NCBI GenBank assembly: GCA_045046905.1
Contig: JASFYU010000185.1
Coordinates: 1 to 38,003 of the forward strand
Origin: JASFYU01 sp045046905
GTDB taxonomy: Bacteria > Bacteroidota > Bacteroidia > Flavobacteriales > Flavobacteriaceae
Length of the DNA: 38,003 nucleotides
Direction: 5' to 3'
Shown here one piece after another: positions 7,802 through 16,438 of this stretch. The number at the start of each line of letters is the position of its first letter. Position 1 is the first letter of the stretch. The notes beneath the pieces are model-generated. The model had not been told where the DNA came from, did not search any database, and saw nothing but the letters and a program-made list of their open reading frames with translations. The position numbers were made by a program, and so were the translations under genes.

Positions 7802-8102
7802 GTTTTTGAAAATAATGTCATAAGACAACTTTTAAAATTTCACATCTCCTCAAATTAGTAGTGTTACTAGTGATAAAGCAAATATCCTGTAGATTTAAAA
7901 TTAATCACCGTATATTAATATTTACCAAAGGTGTATTGCTTGATAAAATTAATCGCTCGCTATATACCTTAGTCGCCAAAAAGACTAATATTCGATATAG
8001 CTTTGAAATTAATGGTATATTATGAAAGAACAGGAGGAACAGGTGGTTTCAATGGTTCTCGAATTTTGAAATAATTTTTACCGTTAACAAAATTTTTAAT
8101 AC
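7802..8102 (+). other. Intergenic region with promoter-like sites and a 20-codon frame
   Basis: An inverted repeat TTAGTC/GACTAA (7969-7988) is followed by TAGCTTTG at 7998-8005, a match to the -7 TAnnTTTG element, though no good -33 TTG is seen. A tiny frame at 8012-8074 reads MVYYERTGGTGGFNGSRILK; the YERTGG start recalls emfourin-type inhibitor N-termini, but it is too short to call a gene. Otherwise nothing is recognised; the region most likely carries the promoter of the serine hydrolase gene. Confidence 0.4.
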
Positions 8103-9218
8103 GTGAAAAAGTTTTTTTTAATAGCATTACTCATAACGGTTTTAGCCAGTTGTGCAAAGTCATTTAAGCAAGATATTAAAATAACAAAACCGATAGCCAG
8201 CTTTGTCGGTCAAGTAGATTCAATAGTAATCAGCAAGATGAACCAATATAATATTCCTGGCCTCGCTATTGGTATTGTCAAGGATGGTAAAATAGTGTAC
8301 ACGAATGGTTTTGGCGTAAAGAATATAAATAAGATAGATCCAGTAACTGAAAATAGTGTTTTTCATGTGGCTTCAATTAGCAAACTGCTAACGGCACAAG
8401 CAATTGTTCAGTTAGAAATGAATAATCGATTGCGTCTAGATGATAAACTAATAGACTTAATTCCTGAATTAAATTTTAGTGATGAAAGCGTAAAGAGCAT
8501 CACCATAAAAAGTTTGCTAAATCACACATCTGGGCTTCCAGATATAAGTAATTACCACTGGAGCAATCACAATCAGGCTGAAAATAGTTTGAAAGATTAT
8601 ATCTTAGAATTAAATAGTAAACTTGATTCAGAACCTTCTACTAAATATCAGTATAGTAATTTAGGCTATGATATCTTAGGCTATGTAGTTGAAAAAGTAA
8701 CGAGAAATTCGTTTGAAGACTTTGTAAAAGAGCAGATTTTAAATACTAGTGGAATGAATGCAAGTGATTTTAGGTATTTTAAAATACCAGATTCACTAAA
8801 AACAACACCCCATACTAAAACTTGGATTGGGCGTAACATTACAACAAGAGAAACATACCCTTATACAAGAGAACATGCACCGAGTAGTACGCTGAATACC
8901 TCATCAAAGGAGTTAAGTAATTGGATGATTTCTTTTCTTGACAAGCTAGAGAATTCTAATCCGAAGAATAATTATAGCAGTATGCTCGAATCTTCAACAG
9001 GCTTAAGTTCTACTATTGGTTTAGGTTTTCAATTATATGATATAGATGCTAAAAAAGCGGTTGGTCATTATGGAGGTGACAAGGGCTTTCGAAGTTTTTT
9101 AATGATGATACCCAATGAACATATTGGGGTTGTACTGTTGGCGAACTGTGATTATAATGAAGATTACAGGCAAGAAATTGTATACCCGATAGTAAGGCTA
9201 TTATTGCGGGTAAAATAA
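8103..9218 (+). CDS. Serine hydrolase lipoprotein, beta-lactamase (class C-like) family
   Basis: A 371-residue lipoprotein: hydrophobic signal and lipobox LASC with C17, so it is anchored in the envelope. The catalytic S91-x-x-K94 (SISK) and Y184-S-N (YSN) motifs of the class C beta-lactamase/esterase/DD-peptidase family are present, with HYGGDKGF near the C-terminus in the KTG position. Such proteins are usually esterases or peptidases rather than true beta-lactamases. The start is GTG; the signal peptide begins right there, which supports it. It has no close operon partner: 150 bases with a dispersed repeat follow. Confidence 0.9.
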   Translation: MKKFFLIALLITVLASCAKSFKQDIKITKPIASFVGQVDSIVISKMNQYNIPGLAIGIVKDGKIVYTNGFGVKNINKIDPVTENSVFHVASISKLLTAQAIVQLEMNNRLRLDDKLIDLIPELNFSDESVKSITIKSLLNHTSGLPDISNYHWSNHNQAENSLKDYILELNSKLDSEPSTKYQYSNLGYDILGYVVEKVTRNSFEDFVKEQILNTSGMNASDFRYFKIPDSLKTTPHTKTWIGRNITTRETYPYTREHAPSSTLNTSSKELSNWMISFLDKLENSNPKNNYSSMLESSTGLSSTIGLGFQLYDIDAKKAVGHYGGDKGFRSFLMMIPNEHIGVVLLANCDYNEDYRQEIVYPIVRLLLRVK

Positions 9219-9271
9219 AGTTCTTATTTATAAGTAAATAACATAAATTTGAAAGTAACCTATTTTATTTT

Positions 9272-9324
9272 AATCCCTTATGGGCCTGCCTTTGCCGAAG
9301 GCTTGCTCCGAGGTTATTGACTTA
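9272..9324 (+). repeat. Dispersed GCCTGCC-type intergenic repeat
   Basis: GGGCCTGCCTTTGCCGAAGG followed by CTTGCTCCGAGGTTATTGACTTAAA matches the copy at 37217-37270 almost base for base, including the GTTATTGACTTAAA end. Here the second palindrome arm is partly eroded. Confidence 0.65.
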
Positions 9325-9371
9325 AATAAAGTTCAGAGCTTAAGCGTAAATACAGTAATTAGAGATTGTTA

Positions 9372-11135
9372 ATGAAAAAAATATTGATTTTACCTTACCG
9401 TTTAGATGTTAAACGTAAAGATTTAGAATATTTATCTGAAGGTATAGTAGAAGAGCTTATTCAATTAATTTCAACAAATTCTAATTTAAAAACCACGTCT
9501 AGGTCAACGAGTTTATACCTTTTAAAAAACCCTCTTCCACCAGTCGACATGAAAGAGCGATATGGTATTGATTATTTTATTGAAGGTTCTATTAAATACA
9601 AAGAAAACAAGTATCAAGTCGCTACCCGACTTTTTAAGACAGATAATGAAGCGTTGTTATTACACGACCAATCTTATTTTAAGCTTGATAAATGGACCCA
9701 ACCCTTAAATAAGCTGGCCAGCGAAATCATTCGAACAATAGATGATGTTGCAGCTTCTTTGCCTCAACAACCGAATATAGACGATTCAAAGGCGCGAGAA
9801 CTTTATTTAAGAGGCATATATCATTGGCACCGATATACCCATGCAGAAATGTTATTGGCCATAAGTTTTTTTAAGAAGTCTATCAAAGAAAATGAATCTT
9901 TTGCGATATCACATGCTGCTTTGGCAGATTGTTATTCTGTAATTGGTGCAATGGGTTATGAAGAACCGATACGGGCATTCAAATTGGCGAAGACACATGT
10001 GAACAAAGCATTATTATTAAATGATAAACGTTCAGACTCTTATGTTTCTGCTGCCTTTGTAAATATTTATTACAAAAGAAATTTAATACAGGCAAAAACC
10101 AACCTCGTACAAGCTTTAAATTTAAATACTGAAAATGTAAAGGCGCACCATGTTTTTGCCATGTACTATATTCATAAAGGTGATTTTATGAATGCAGAAA
10201 AGCATTCTGCTATGACTATTACGTTAGACCCTTTGGCATTGCCTCATTATAGTATGATCATTCGAATTCAAATTTACTTGAAAAAATATCAGCAAGCTTT
10301 AGATTACATTGATGCTGCAATACTTATTGATTCTCAGTTCGAAAATGACTTAAAAGAATATAGAGCATATGCTAATCTGTTTTTAGGAAACTTAGAATCC
10401 TCAATAGAAGATTTTAAAAACGGTGTGGAACGAAATAACAATAACGCTATGGCAAAGGCTCATTTGTCTTATGCCTACTCTAAAGCGAACTTTCATCAAG
10501 AGAGCAGAAATCTAGAGCAAGCCATTTATGATCTCGATATAAAAAATGACACAGGTGTTATTGCCTACGCATTGGCGATAGTAAAAATAGGGCAGTCTGA
10601 TTATAAAGCTTTTTTTAAGTATTCAGAAAAAGCGGTACAACTAGGTATCGGAATATTTCCTGCGGAACTAAAATGCAATCCTATTTTTGCTGAAGTTAGA
10701 GAAGACGCTCGTTTTCAAAAAATACTAAAACAATGCAATCTTTCCGATGAAATAGCTACGTTTCAAAAAAACAGAAAACCAGCTTCCATTATAAATATAA
10801 AATCAAACACCTCTGTAACACTTGCTATTGACCCACAAGATATATCGTATGTAGAGGCTAGTGATAACTATTGTACCGTATACTGGTATGATTCCGGAAT
10901 TCTAAAAAATACAATCCTCCGACAAACCTTAAAAAATATTGAAGAACAGTTAGTTCCATTTAAGAATATAGTTCGTTGTCATAAAACATTCATGATCAAT
11001 CTTTATCAAGAACTAAAAATTACGGGTAATGCAAGAGCGTATTTTCTTGAAAGCAGATCGCTACCTGTGCGTATTCCCATATCGAGATCAAAAAGTAAAT
11101 CGATTGTACTTTTATTGAATAAATACCAAGTGTAG
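9372..11135 (+). CDS. TPR-LytTR transcriptional regulator with TolB/FlgO-like N-terminal domain
   Basis: A regulator of about 587 residues. The N-terminal 1-110 (LPYRLDVKRKDLEYLSEGI...) matches the FlgO/TolB-like domain found at the front of adenylate-cyclase-type and TPR signalling proteins. Residues ~140-450 carry tetratricopeptide repeats (ARELYLRGIYHWHRYT, SFAISHAALADCYSVIGA, KAHHVFAMYYIHKGD). The C-terminal ~100 residues are a LytTR DNA-binding domain (ISYVEASDNYCTVYW, IVRCHKTFMINL). It is cytoplasmic, without membrane helices. I choose the ATG at 9372; a TTG two codons earlier is possible. It probably controls the next gene, see the repeated motif behind it. The signal sensed is unknown. 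Confidence 0.88.
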   Translation: MKKILILPYRLDVKRKDLEYLSEGIVEELIQLISTNSNLKTTSRSTSLYLLKNPLPPVDMKERYGIDYFIEGSIKYKENKYQVATRLFKTDNEALLLHDQSYFKLDKWTQPLNKLASEIIRTIDDVAASLPQQPNIDDSKARELYLRGIYHWHRYTHAEMLLAISFFKKSIKENESFAISHAALADCYSVIGAMGYEEPIRAFKLAKTHVNKALLLNDKRSDSYVSAAFVNIYYKRNLIQAKTNLVQALNLNTENVKAHHVFAMYYIHKGDFMNAEKHSAMTITLDPLALPHYSMIIRIQIYLKKYQQALDYIDAAILIDSQFENDLKEYRAYANLFLGNLESSIEDFKNGVERNNNNAMAKAHLSYAYSKANFHQESRNLEQAIYDLDIKNDTGVIAYALAIVKIGQSDYKAFFKYSEKAVQLGIGIFPAELKCNPIFAEVREDARFQKILKQCNLSDEIATFQKNRKPASIINIKSNTSVTLAIDPQDISYVEASDNYCTVYWYDSGILKNTILRQTLKNIEEQLVPFKNIVRCHKTFMINLYQELKITGNARAYFLESRSLPVRIPISRSKSKSIVLLLNKYQV

Positions 11136-11155
11136 TACAAACCTAATACTTGGTA
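11124..11155 (+). other. Inverted repeat across the stop codon of the LytTR gene
   Basis: TACCAAGT (11124-11131) and ACTTGGTA (11148-11155) are perfect arms spanning the TAG stop. A loose T-rich run follows about ten bases later, so it may act as a weak terminator or mRNA end. Confidence 0.45.
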
Positions 11156-11172
11156 AATTGACCTTCCTTTTT

Positions 11173-11250
11173 ACCACATTTATCCTATTCACCACATTTT
11201 TCGAATTAAATAGGGGGCAACTTTCCCATTTGCTACATTTTTAAATGTGG
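11173..11250. promoter_or_regulatory. Repeated CCACATTT motif, possible LytTR operator
   Basis: ACCACATTT occurs at 11173-11181 and 11191-11199 (starts 18 bases apart), a variant GCTACATTT at 11232-11240 and an inverted copy AAATGTGG at 11243-11250. LytTR proteins bind paired direct repeats, and this set lies between the LytTR gene and the SRPBCC gene. Binding is inferred. Confidence 0.5.
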
Positions 11251-11265
11251 GCGAAACATCGTCTT

Positions 11266-11273
11266 TATGTTTG
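11266..11273 (+). promoter_or_regulatory. -7 promoter element of the SRPBCC gene
   Basis: TATGTTTG is a full match to the Bacteroidota TAnnTTTG -7 element, 24 bases before the SRPBCC start. No clean -33 TTG lies at the usual distance, which is common for promoters that need an activator such as the neighbouring LytTR protein. Confidence 0.5.
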
Positions 11274-11297
11274 CTTTATAATTAATACAGGAACAGT

Positions 11298-11798
11298 ATG
11301 ACGACAATTACAAAGCAAATCACAATTAACGCTTCGCAACAGAAAATATGGAAGATAGTGTCCGATTTAGGAGGTGTTTACAAGTTCAACCCTGGCGTAC
11401 GTAAATCATACTATACTACCGATAAAACTAATGGAGTAGGGGCGGCACGTATTTGCGAGTTGCAACCTGTAGGAAGAATTCTTGAAACAGTTAAAAACTG
11501 GAAAGAAGGTGAGAGTTTTTTACTTCAAATAAGTCCTATTGAAAAAGCAGTACCTCTTAAAAATTTCAGTGGTCTATTCGAATTAAATGAGCTCAATAAT
11601 AACAGTATTCAGGTATCTGTTACAATAAATTACGATATGAAACTGGGCACTATCGGAATTTTGTTAAACAATCTAATAATGAAATCAAAAATGGGAAATG
11701 AAATCGAGGATTTATTGAAAGGACTAAAAGTTCATTCTGAAACGGGAATAGAAATAAAAGATACTAAAACGCTACGCAAGATTCTTGGCGCAGCATAA
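11298..11798 (+). CDS. SRPBCC family protein
   Basis: A 166-residue START/Bet v1-like helix-grip protein of the polyketide cyclase/SRPBCC group: ITINASQQKIWKIVSDLGG at the N-terminus, GVGAARICEL and the C-terminal helix MGNEIEDLLKGLKVHSE. These proteins hold a hydrophobic ligand in a deep cavity; no catalytic residue can be named. It follows the LytTR regulator and its repeated motif, and precedes a secreted protein with which it may share a message. Confidence 0.85.
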   Translation: MTTITKQITINASQQKIWKIVSDLGGVYKFNPGVRKSYYTTDKTNGVGAARICELQPVGRILETVKNWKEGESFLLQISPIEKAVPLKNFSGLFELNELNNNSIQVSVTINYDMKLGTIGILLNNLIMKSKMGNEIEDLLKGLKVHSETGIEIKDTKTLRKILGAA

Positions 11799-11835
11799 AC
11801 CACTTCAATCAATAATAAACATTAAATCAATAATA

Positions 11836-11961
11836 ATGACAACAATCAATAATAATAACGATGCTCATTTTATGAGCGTAGTGACTCGAAACAGAAGTAA
11901 ACGAGTTCAATGGAAGTTTAAAAGAAGGCATTCTTATGCACTACAATTCAAATTAATTTAA
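11836..11961 (+). CDS. Possible 41-residue basic peptide
   Basis: A short frame between the SRPBCC and secreted-protein genes reads MTTINNNNDAHFMSVVTRNR and ends with a basic, low-complexity stretch (KRVQWKFKRRHS). Nothing in it is recognised. It fills most of the 184-base spacer and ends 21 bases before the next start. It may be a leader peptide or mere 5' untranslated sequence. Confidence 0.2.
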   Translation: MTTINNNNDAHFMSVVTRNRSKRVQWKFKRRHSYALQFKLI

Positions 11962-11982
11962 ACAATTAAAAACAATTCAATT

Positions 11983-12789
11983 ATGAAACAATTACAAGTA
12001 AAAACAATGAGAAACAGCTTTTTTGCAATTGCACTTGGTGTAGTAGGAAGTATTTCTGCAAACAGCGTAGAAAACCCAGAAAATAGACAAGTTGAAACAA
12101 ACCCTACAACGGAAATCATAAAAAGTGCGGATATCATTTTTAAAGCAGGAAAAGTTATTGAAATCGCCTATGCCACCGTTGAAGGTGGTAAAGAAGCTAA
12201 ACTTGGAAAAGATTATTTTTCTAAAATTCTACCCATAGCAGCGAAATATGGCGGAAAAATGCTGGGCAGTTTACGAGTTACTGCAGTAGTTGACGGTGAA
12301 CTAGCGCCTCAAATGATCGCTATTTTTGAATGGCCGAGCATAGCAGCCAGAGATAAGCTATTAGCAGATCGTAAGGCCAAAAAACTGTTCCCGATTCGAG
12401 ATGCTATCTTAACCTCTATAAAATTGGCTTATTTTACGGTTGAAAAAGATGTTACTGTAACTTTTAGAGAAGATAAGACCTATGAATTTTTTAATGCATG
12501 GTTGACTCCTGAAGCAGATAAATTATTGCCTGAATATTTTGAGAAATCGGCAGCACCAAAAAAGAAATATGGTCCTATAACCTTTATCGCTAGTCTTAAG
12601 CCTATTGCTGGGCTACCAGCAGCAGATTACCTTTTGCAACCACAGATGTCTGGTATTGTAGAATGGAATAATACAACGGCCTATTACGGCTTAATGGCAG
12701 ACCTAGACTTTAAAAAAGTCGCTCCACTATTGAAAAAATCGGTGACACGGTTAGATGGAATTCATGCAAAATTTGATTTCCCTCAATAA
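11983..12789 (+). CDS. Secreted protein with two dimeric alpha-beta-barrel-like halves
   Basis: A 268-residue protein with a probable N-terminal signal (MRNSFFAIALGVVGSISANS, residues 10-29). The mature part appears to hold two related halves, about 55-150 and 155-268. Each has a ferredoxin-like pattern resembling DUF1330/ABM-type dimeric alpha-beta barrels: IEIAYATVEGG..., LGSLRVTAVVDGELAPQMIAIFEWPS in the first; FNAWLTPEAD, FIASLKPIAG, GIVEWNNTTAYYGLMAD in the second. No catalytic function can be named. A very strong terminator follows directly, so it ends the small LytTR-linked group. Confidence 0.6.
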   Translation: MKQLQVKTMRNSFFAIALGVVGSISANSVENPENRQVETNPTTEIIKSADIIFKAGKVIEIAYATVEGGKEAKLGKDYFSKILPIAAKYGGKMLGSLRVTAVVDGELAPQMIAIFEWPSIAARDKLLADRKAKKLFPIRDAILTSIKLAYFTVEKDVTVTFREDKTYEFFNAWLTPEADKLLPEYFEKSAAPKKKYGPITFIASLKPIAGLPAADYLLQPQMSGIVEWNNTTAYYGLMADLDFKKVAPLLKKSVTRLDGIHAKFDFPQ

Positions 12790-12809
12790 TTGAGAAGCTT
12801 TGAATACTT

Positions 12810-12852
12810 ATGGCTTGAATGAATTTTTCGCAAATTCATTCAAGCCATTTTC
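12810..12852 (+). terminator. Strong intrinsic terminator
   Basis: A 17-bp perfect stem (12810-12826 with 12832-12848, ATGGCTTGAATGAATTT and its complement) with a 5-base loop, followed by TTTTC. It lies 20 bases after the secreted-protein gene. Confidence 0.88.
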
Positions 12853-12897
12853 TTTTGCTTTAAATGAAGTAACTCGAGGCGAGTCCTATACCTAGTA

Positions 12898-12947
12898 AAC
12901 CTGAGTTCGACCTAAACGCTATACAAATCTTAGGTTGAACTCAGGTT
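12898..12947. repeat. Long hairpin of dispersed AGGTTGAACTCAGGTT type
   Basis: Arms 12898-12915 (AACCTGAGTTCGACCTAA) and 12930-12947 pair over 18 bases with one G-T wobble and a 14-base loop. The right arm plus TTATAA recurs in degenerate form at 37586-37606 (TAGGTCGAACTCAGCTTATA). It lies between two convergent genes and could terminate either strand, but lacks T-tracts. Confidence 0.6.
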
Positions 12948-13079
12948 ATAAGGGCAGGGTGTAGTGAAAACCGTCACTCTCATTATAAATATAAGATAAA
13001 TAGGTATTCTCAATACTTGCATGTTAAATGGTTATGGCCTGCCTTTCTATGTTAGCGTTTCAAATTCATCATCCAACAA

Positions 13080-14195
13080 CTATTTCAAATCTTCTATCTT
13101 CAGTTTCTTTTCGAGCCAGTACTCGTTCTTTTGAAAACCGTAGGTCGAGGGCTTGTATTGTTCTACGAGTTCTACATTAGTTTTTTCAGGTACTGTCATG
13201 TCCATGGCCCAAAAGATTCCGTTTAGGAGTAGCCGGCGAGTACCTTCGATTAATAAGTCACTTGAGGAACCTATGGTAGAGGTGAATACTTTTCCTTTTT
13301 GACCTCCGGGAGTTTGGTAGCTTTTTGTCCATGCAATGGGCATCATGGGGTCGTTCAATTCGAGACCATCTTTGTTTGTAGTTGCTATTTGCGCATCGGT
13401 AGGCTTCATGCCATAAAAGATATCCTCTTCATCAAAATCTCCTTCTCTGTTCACTACCTGTCCTAAAATAATGGGTTGGCTATCACCTGAGAGAGGCAAA
13501 CGAACTCCGTATACATCTGTAGAACCCCAAACATCGCCATCTTCCAATCCGTTTGTGATAGGGTGTGCTTTGGATCCTTCGGCTATAATACCCCGTGTAC
13601 TTTGATGTTTGTGATGCCCATGGTGATTGACCCAATTTTCACCCAGTATAAAACGCCCAAAACCATCGATCCATTCGGTTTTATCTCCTTGGTAGGAATT
13701 TCCATACTGTCGGAAGTTCGATGTTGAATCTTTTTGAAAATTGAATGCGTGGGTTGCTGTACGTATGCCCATCACGGGCTTGCCACTTTTTAAATAATTG
13801 TCGATATAGTGCATTTGATTATCAGGAAGCGCTCGAAATCGGGTGAAGACAATCATCATATCGGCTGAGGTAAGTGCTTCTAAGCCAGGAATATTCTTGG
13901 TGTAATTCGCATTTACTATACCTGGTTCATCAGGGTCTTGGGCAAACAAGACCGTACATTTAAACCCGTGGTGCTTTGATAGTATTTTAGCCAATTGAGG
14001 TAAGGCCTCCTCTGATCGGTACTCTTCATCTCCTGAGATGAGGACTATATGTTTTGTATTTGGTTTATTGGCCTCAATGACCAACCATTGTTTGGGTTTG
14101 TCTAGGCTGGTTTCGGGTATGGCTTTTTTTGTCTTCCCTCCACAAGAAACAACCAAAATGCACAGTAGTAAATAAAATATATTTTTCATATTCAA
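13080..14195 (-). CDS. ThuA-domain lipoprotein
   Basis: A 371-residue lipoprotein (lipobox VVSC, C18) with a ThuA (trehalose utilisation) type glutamine-amidotransferase-like fold: HIVLISGDEEYRSEEALPQL, MIVFTRFRALPDNQMHYIDNYL and GIRTATHAF. The residue usually nucleophilic in amidotransferases is not obvious, as is normal for ThuA. ThuA proteins accompany 3-keto-sugar metabolism, in which their exact activity is unclear. It lies downstream of the epimerase gene with 52 bases between, probably the last gene of the AraC-MFS-epimerase-ThuA run. Confidence 0.88.
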   Translation of the reverse strand: MNMKNIFYLLLCILVVSCGGKTKKAIPETSLDKPKQWLVIEANKPNTKHIVLISGDEEYRSEEALPQLAKILSKHHGFKCTVLFAQDPDEPGIVNANYTKNIPGLEALTSADMMIVFTRFRALPDNQMHYIDNYLKSGKPVMGIRTATHAFNFQKDSTSNFRQYGNSYQGDKTEWIDGFGRFILGENWVNHHGHHKHQSTRGIIAEGSKAHPITNGLEDGDVWGSTDVYGVRLPLSGDSQPIILGQVVNREGDFDEEDIFYGMKPTDAQIATTNKDGLELNDPMMPIAWTKSYQTPGGQKGKVFTSTIGSSSDLLIEGTRRLLLNGIFWAMDMTVPEKTNVELVEQYKPSTYGFQKNEYWLEKKLKIEDLK

Positions 14196-14247
14196 AAAAG
14201 TTTACGATTTAAAAGGCTTCCGATTCTTTCAAGGAATCACTATCTAA

Positions 14248-15087
14248 CTATTTTTCCATCCCATCTTTAATAAACGCTAAGCCTTTCGTGAAAATTTCTT
14301 CAGCAGGAGAATAATCACGCCAAACGTTAATGGCATTGGCAAATTCAGGAATGATAGTACTAAAGGCCTCTATGGTCAACCAGCCATCGTAGTTGATTTC
14401 TTGTAAGGTCGAAAAAACATCGCTCCAATGTACCTGCCCGCTACCGGGAGTTCCACGATCGTTCTCACTGATGTGTACATGTTTCAAATAAGGAGCTATA
14501 GTCTTGATTGCGGCAGCTTGGCTTTTCTCCTCAATATTTGCATGGTGGGTGTCATACATCGCTCCTAGGCTGGGGTGATTTACCTGCTCTGCCAAGGTCC
14601 GCAGATCGGCCATGGTATTATAGAGGTAGCACTCAAAGCGGTTCAATGCCTCTGGGGCAAGAATAATGTTTGCGGTGGCGGCATACTCGGCAGCCTTTTG
14701 CAGCATTTCAACACTCCATTGACGTTCTTCTAGGGTAGGGGGCTGTCTGGTAAAATAGGCGAAACTAGAATGAAAGGGTCCACAGATTACTTCTACGTTC
14801 GCTGCGGCACCTACATCAATCGACCATTTTAATTTGTCGAGACCGGCTTCTCTTATTTTTAGATCAGGGCTTGCAATATTCTCTTCTGGGGCAAGGCTGG
14901 CAACGGCTGTGACACCCATTTTAATATTAGAAAAATGATTGCCTAATTTTGAATAATGCGATACATCGCCCTCTCCTAAAAACAGCTCAATACCGTCATA
15001 TCCCGTTTTTTTTAAAGTGTCGACGATAGTAAAATGTTCCTCTGTCACATGGTTTGTCCAGAGTAGTAGGTTCATTCCTATTTTCAT
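14248..15087 (-). CDS. Sugar 3-epimerase of D-tagatose/D-allulose (psicose) 3-epimerase family
   Basis: A 279-residue TIM-barrel epimerase. The metal ligands of the DTE/DPE family are all in place at E146 (APEALNRFE), D179 (YDTHHANIEEKS), H205 (HVHISENDRG) and E240 (TIEAF), together with R211, with spacing equal to that of the characterised Agrobacterium enzyme shifted by six. Such enzymes invert C3 of ketohexoses or related keto-sugars using a divalent metal; a 3-keto-sugar or cyclitol substrate is also possible. It acts in the cytoplasm and stands behind the MFS gene. Confidence 0.88.
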   Translation of the reverse strand: MKIGMNLLLWTNHVTEEHFTIVDTLKKTGYDGIELFLGEGDVSHYSKLGNHFSNIKMGVTAVASLAPEENIASPDLKIREAGLDKLKWSIDVGAAANVEVICGPFHSSFAYFTRQPPTLEERQWSVEMLQKAAEYAATANIILAPEALNRFECYLYNTMADLRTLAEQVNHPSLGAMYDTHHANIEEKSQAAAIKTIAPYLKHVHISENDRGTPGSGQVHWSDVFSTLQEINYDGWLTIEAFSTIIPEFANAINVWRDYSPAEEIFTKGLAFIKDGMEK

Positions 15088-15111
15088 AACTACGTAATTT
15101 TATCGATTAAA

Positions 15112-15147
15112 ATAACCCCCTCCAATGTTGGCAGGGGGGTATTTTTT
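15112..15147. terminator. Hairpin with T-tracts between MFS and epimerase genes
   Basis: AACCCCC (15115-15120 region) and GGGGGGTATTTTTT (15134-15147) form a GC-rich stem with a 13-base loop. T-rich sequence follows on both strands. On the minus strand it would reduce read-through from the MFS gene to the epimerase gene, acting as an attenuator inside the run. Confidence 0.6.
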
Positions 15148-15199
15148 AATCATTTTTTTCGATTTTCACAAAAGTACCTTGTCAAAATTCTATTTTTCT

Positions 15200-16438
15200 T
15201 TAGGCCACTACAGCTTCCGTTTTTCTTTTTTTCATCCAAAAATAGAGAATGGTAAAGAGCACGATTAATATAGCGGGAAATGTCATCATGGTTCCCATGG
15301 TATTTTGGCCTGCAATTAATTCAAGTTCATCACCTGTAAGTCCCGCAGCAGCGGCTTCAGCCTTATCAGAATCTATCCAACCTCCTATAATAGGTTGAAA
15401 TATTGAGGAAGAAAACATTCCTACGGCTCCGATAATCGACATTCCTAAGGCCCCACTTTTCGGAATCTTATCAGCTACAAAACCAATCATATTGGGCCAG
15501 AAATAAGCAATACCCATTGCAAAAAAGACAGCGGCAACATAGGCCATTATTCCTATTTGGGTACTAAAGAGGTAAACGCCTATTGTGGCCAAAACTGCAG
15601 ATCCAAGCAATACACCTGTTTGGTCGAATTTTTTAACCATATCTCCGCCAAAATATCTAGCGACGGCCATTAAACCTGTTACCAATGCAAGGATAATCAT
15701 AGGATCGGCACCACTCTTGGCTAAAATAAGACCTACCCATTGTTGTGGTCCAAACTCCGAGATTGCGGTCAGTGCCATACATGCAATCATGAAAATGAAT
15801 AGGGGAGAAACCATGGCTTTTAAATTACTAGAAATTGTGGCCGCCTCTTGAACCTTGGCTTTTGGCCAACTTTGCCCAAAGAATAAATAGGCATAGATTA
15901 ATGTTGGAATCAATATAATCCAAATTTGTGTCTCCCATCCCAATCCAGCTTCTGTCATAAATTTAGAAACAAGGCTGCCTATAACAATGCCCCCCGGAAA
16001 CCACATATGAAAGCGGTTCATCATTTTGCTCATTTTGTTTCCCTCATAAGCATCAGCAATCATTGGGTTACATGCGGCTTCTGTACATCCATTGCCCAAG
16101 CCAATGAGTAAGGTCGACAATAGTAGTCCAATATAACTACCCGAGTATATTGTCATAATAATTCCAATAGCATGGGCAAAGAATGCAAATTGCATAATAA
16201 TTTTTCCGCCTACCTTATGATAAATTAGTCCTCCGATAACCATGGATATTGGGAAACCCAAAAACCACATAGAATTGATAAATCCTAGCTGCCCGGCCGT
16301 TAAACTCAATTCTTCGCCTAATTGCGGTAAAATTCCTGCTCGTATACTAAAGGATAAAGCGGTGGTAATCAAGGCAAAACAACTGGCATAAAAAAGCTTG
16401 TTCGCATTCATCCCCGATGTATTGGTAGTATTTTCCAT
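15200..16438 (-). CDS. MFS transporter
   Basis: A 412-residue major facilitator protein with about 12 hydrophobic helices. FucP/sugar-permease-like features include GLGNGCTEAACNP in helix 4-5 and KMMNRFHMWFPGG after it. It should import a sugar or polyol across the inner membrane. It is upstream of the epimerase and ThuA genes and downstream of the AraC gene on the same strand. With no SusC/SusD pair in the window, it is the only visible uptake route for the locus. Substrate not identifiable. Confidence 0.9.
   Translation of the reverse strand: MENTTNTSGMNANKLFYASCFALITTALSFSIRAGILPQLGEELSLTAGQLGFINSMWFLGFPISMVIGGLIYHKVGGKIIMQFAFFAHAIGIIMTIYSGSYIGLLLSTLLIGLGNGCTEAACNPMIADAYEGNKMSKMMNRFHMWFPGGIVIGSLVSKFMTEAGLGWETQIWIILIPTLIYAYLFFGQSWPKAKVQEAATISSNLKAMVSPLFIFMIACMALTAISEFGPQQWVGLILAKSGADPMIILALVTGLMAVARYFGGDMVKKFDQTGVLLGSAVLATIGVYLFSTQIGIMAYVAAVFFAMGIAYFWPNMIGFVADKIPKSGALGMSIIGAVGMFSSSIFQPIIGGWIDSDKAEAAAAGLTGDELELIAGQNTMGTMMTFPAILIVLFTILYFWMKKRKTEAVVA

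Noticed and set aside
8012..8074. 20-codon frame resembling the start of an emfourin-like inhibitor
   Set aside because: Only about eight residues are suggestive, the frame stops at once and no further homologous text follows in other frames.
8103..9218. Antibiotic-resistance beta-lactamase
   Set aside because: SxxK and YSN are shared by esterases and peptidases; lipoprotein form and context give no support for resistance.
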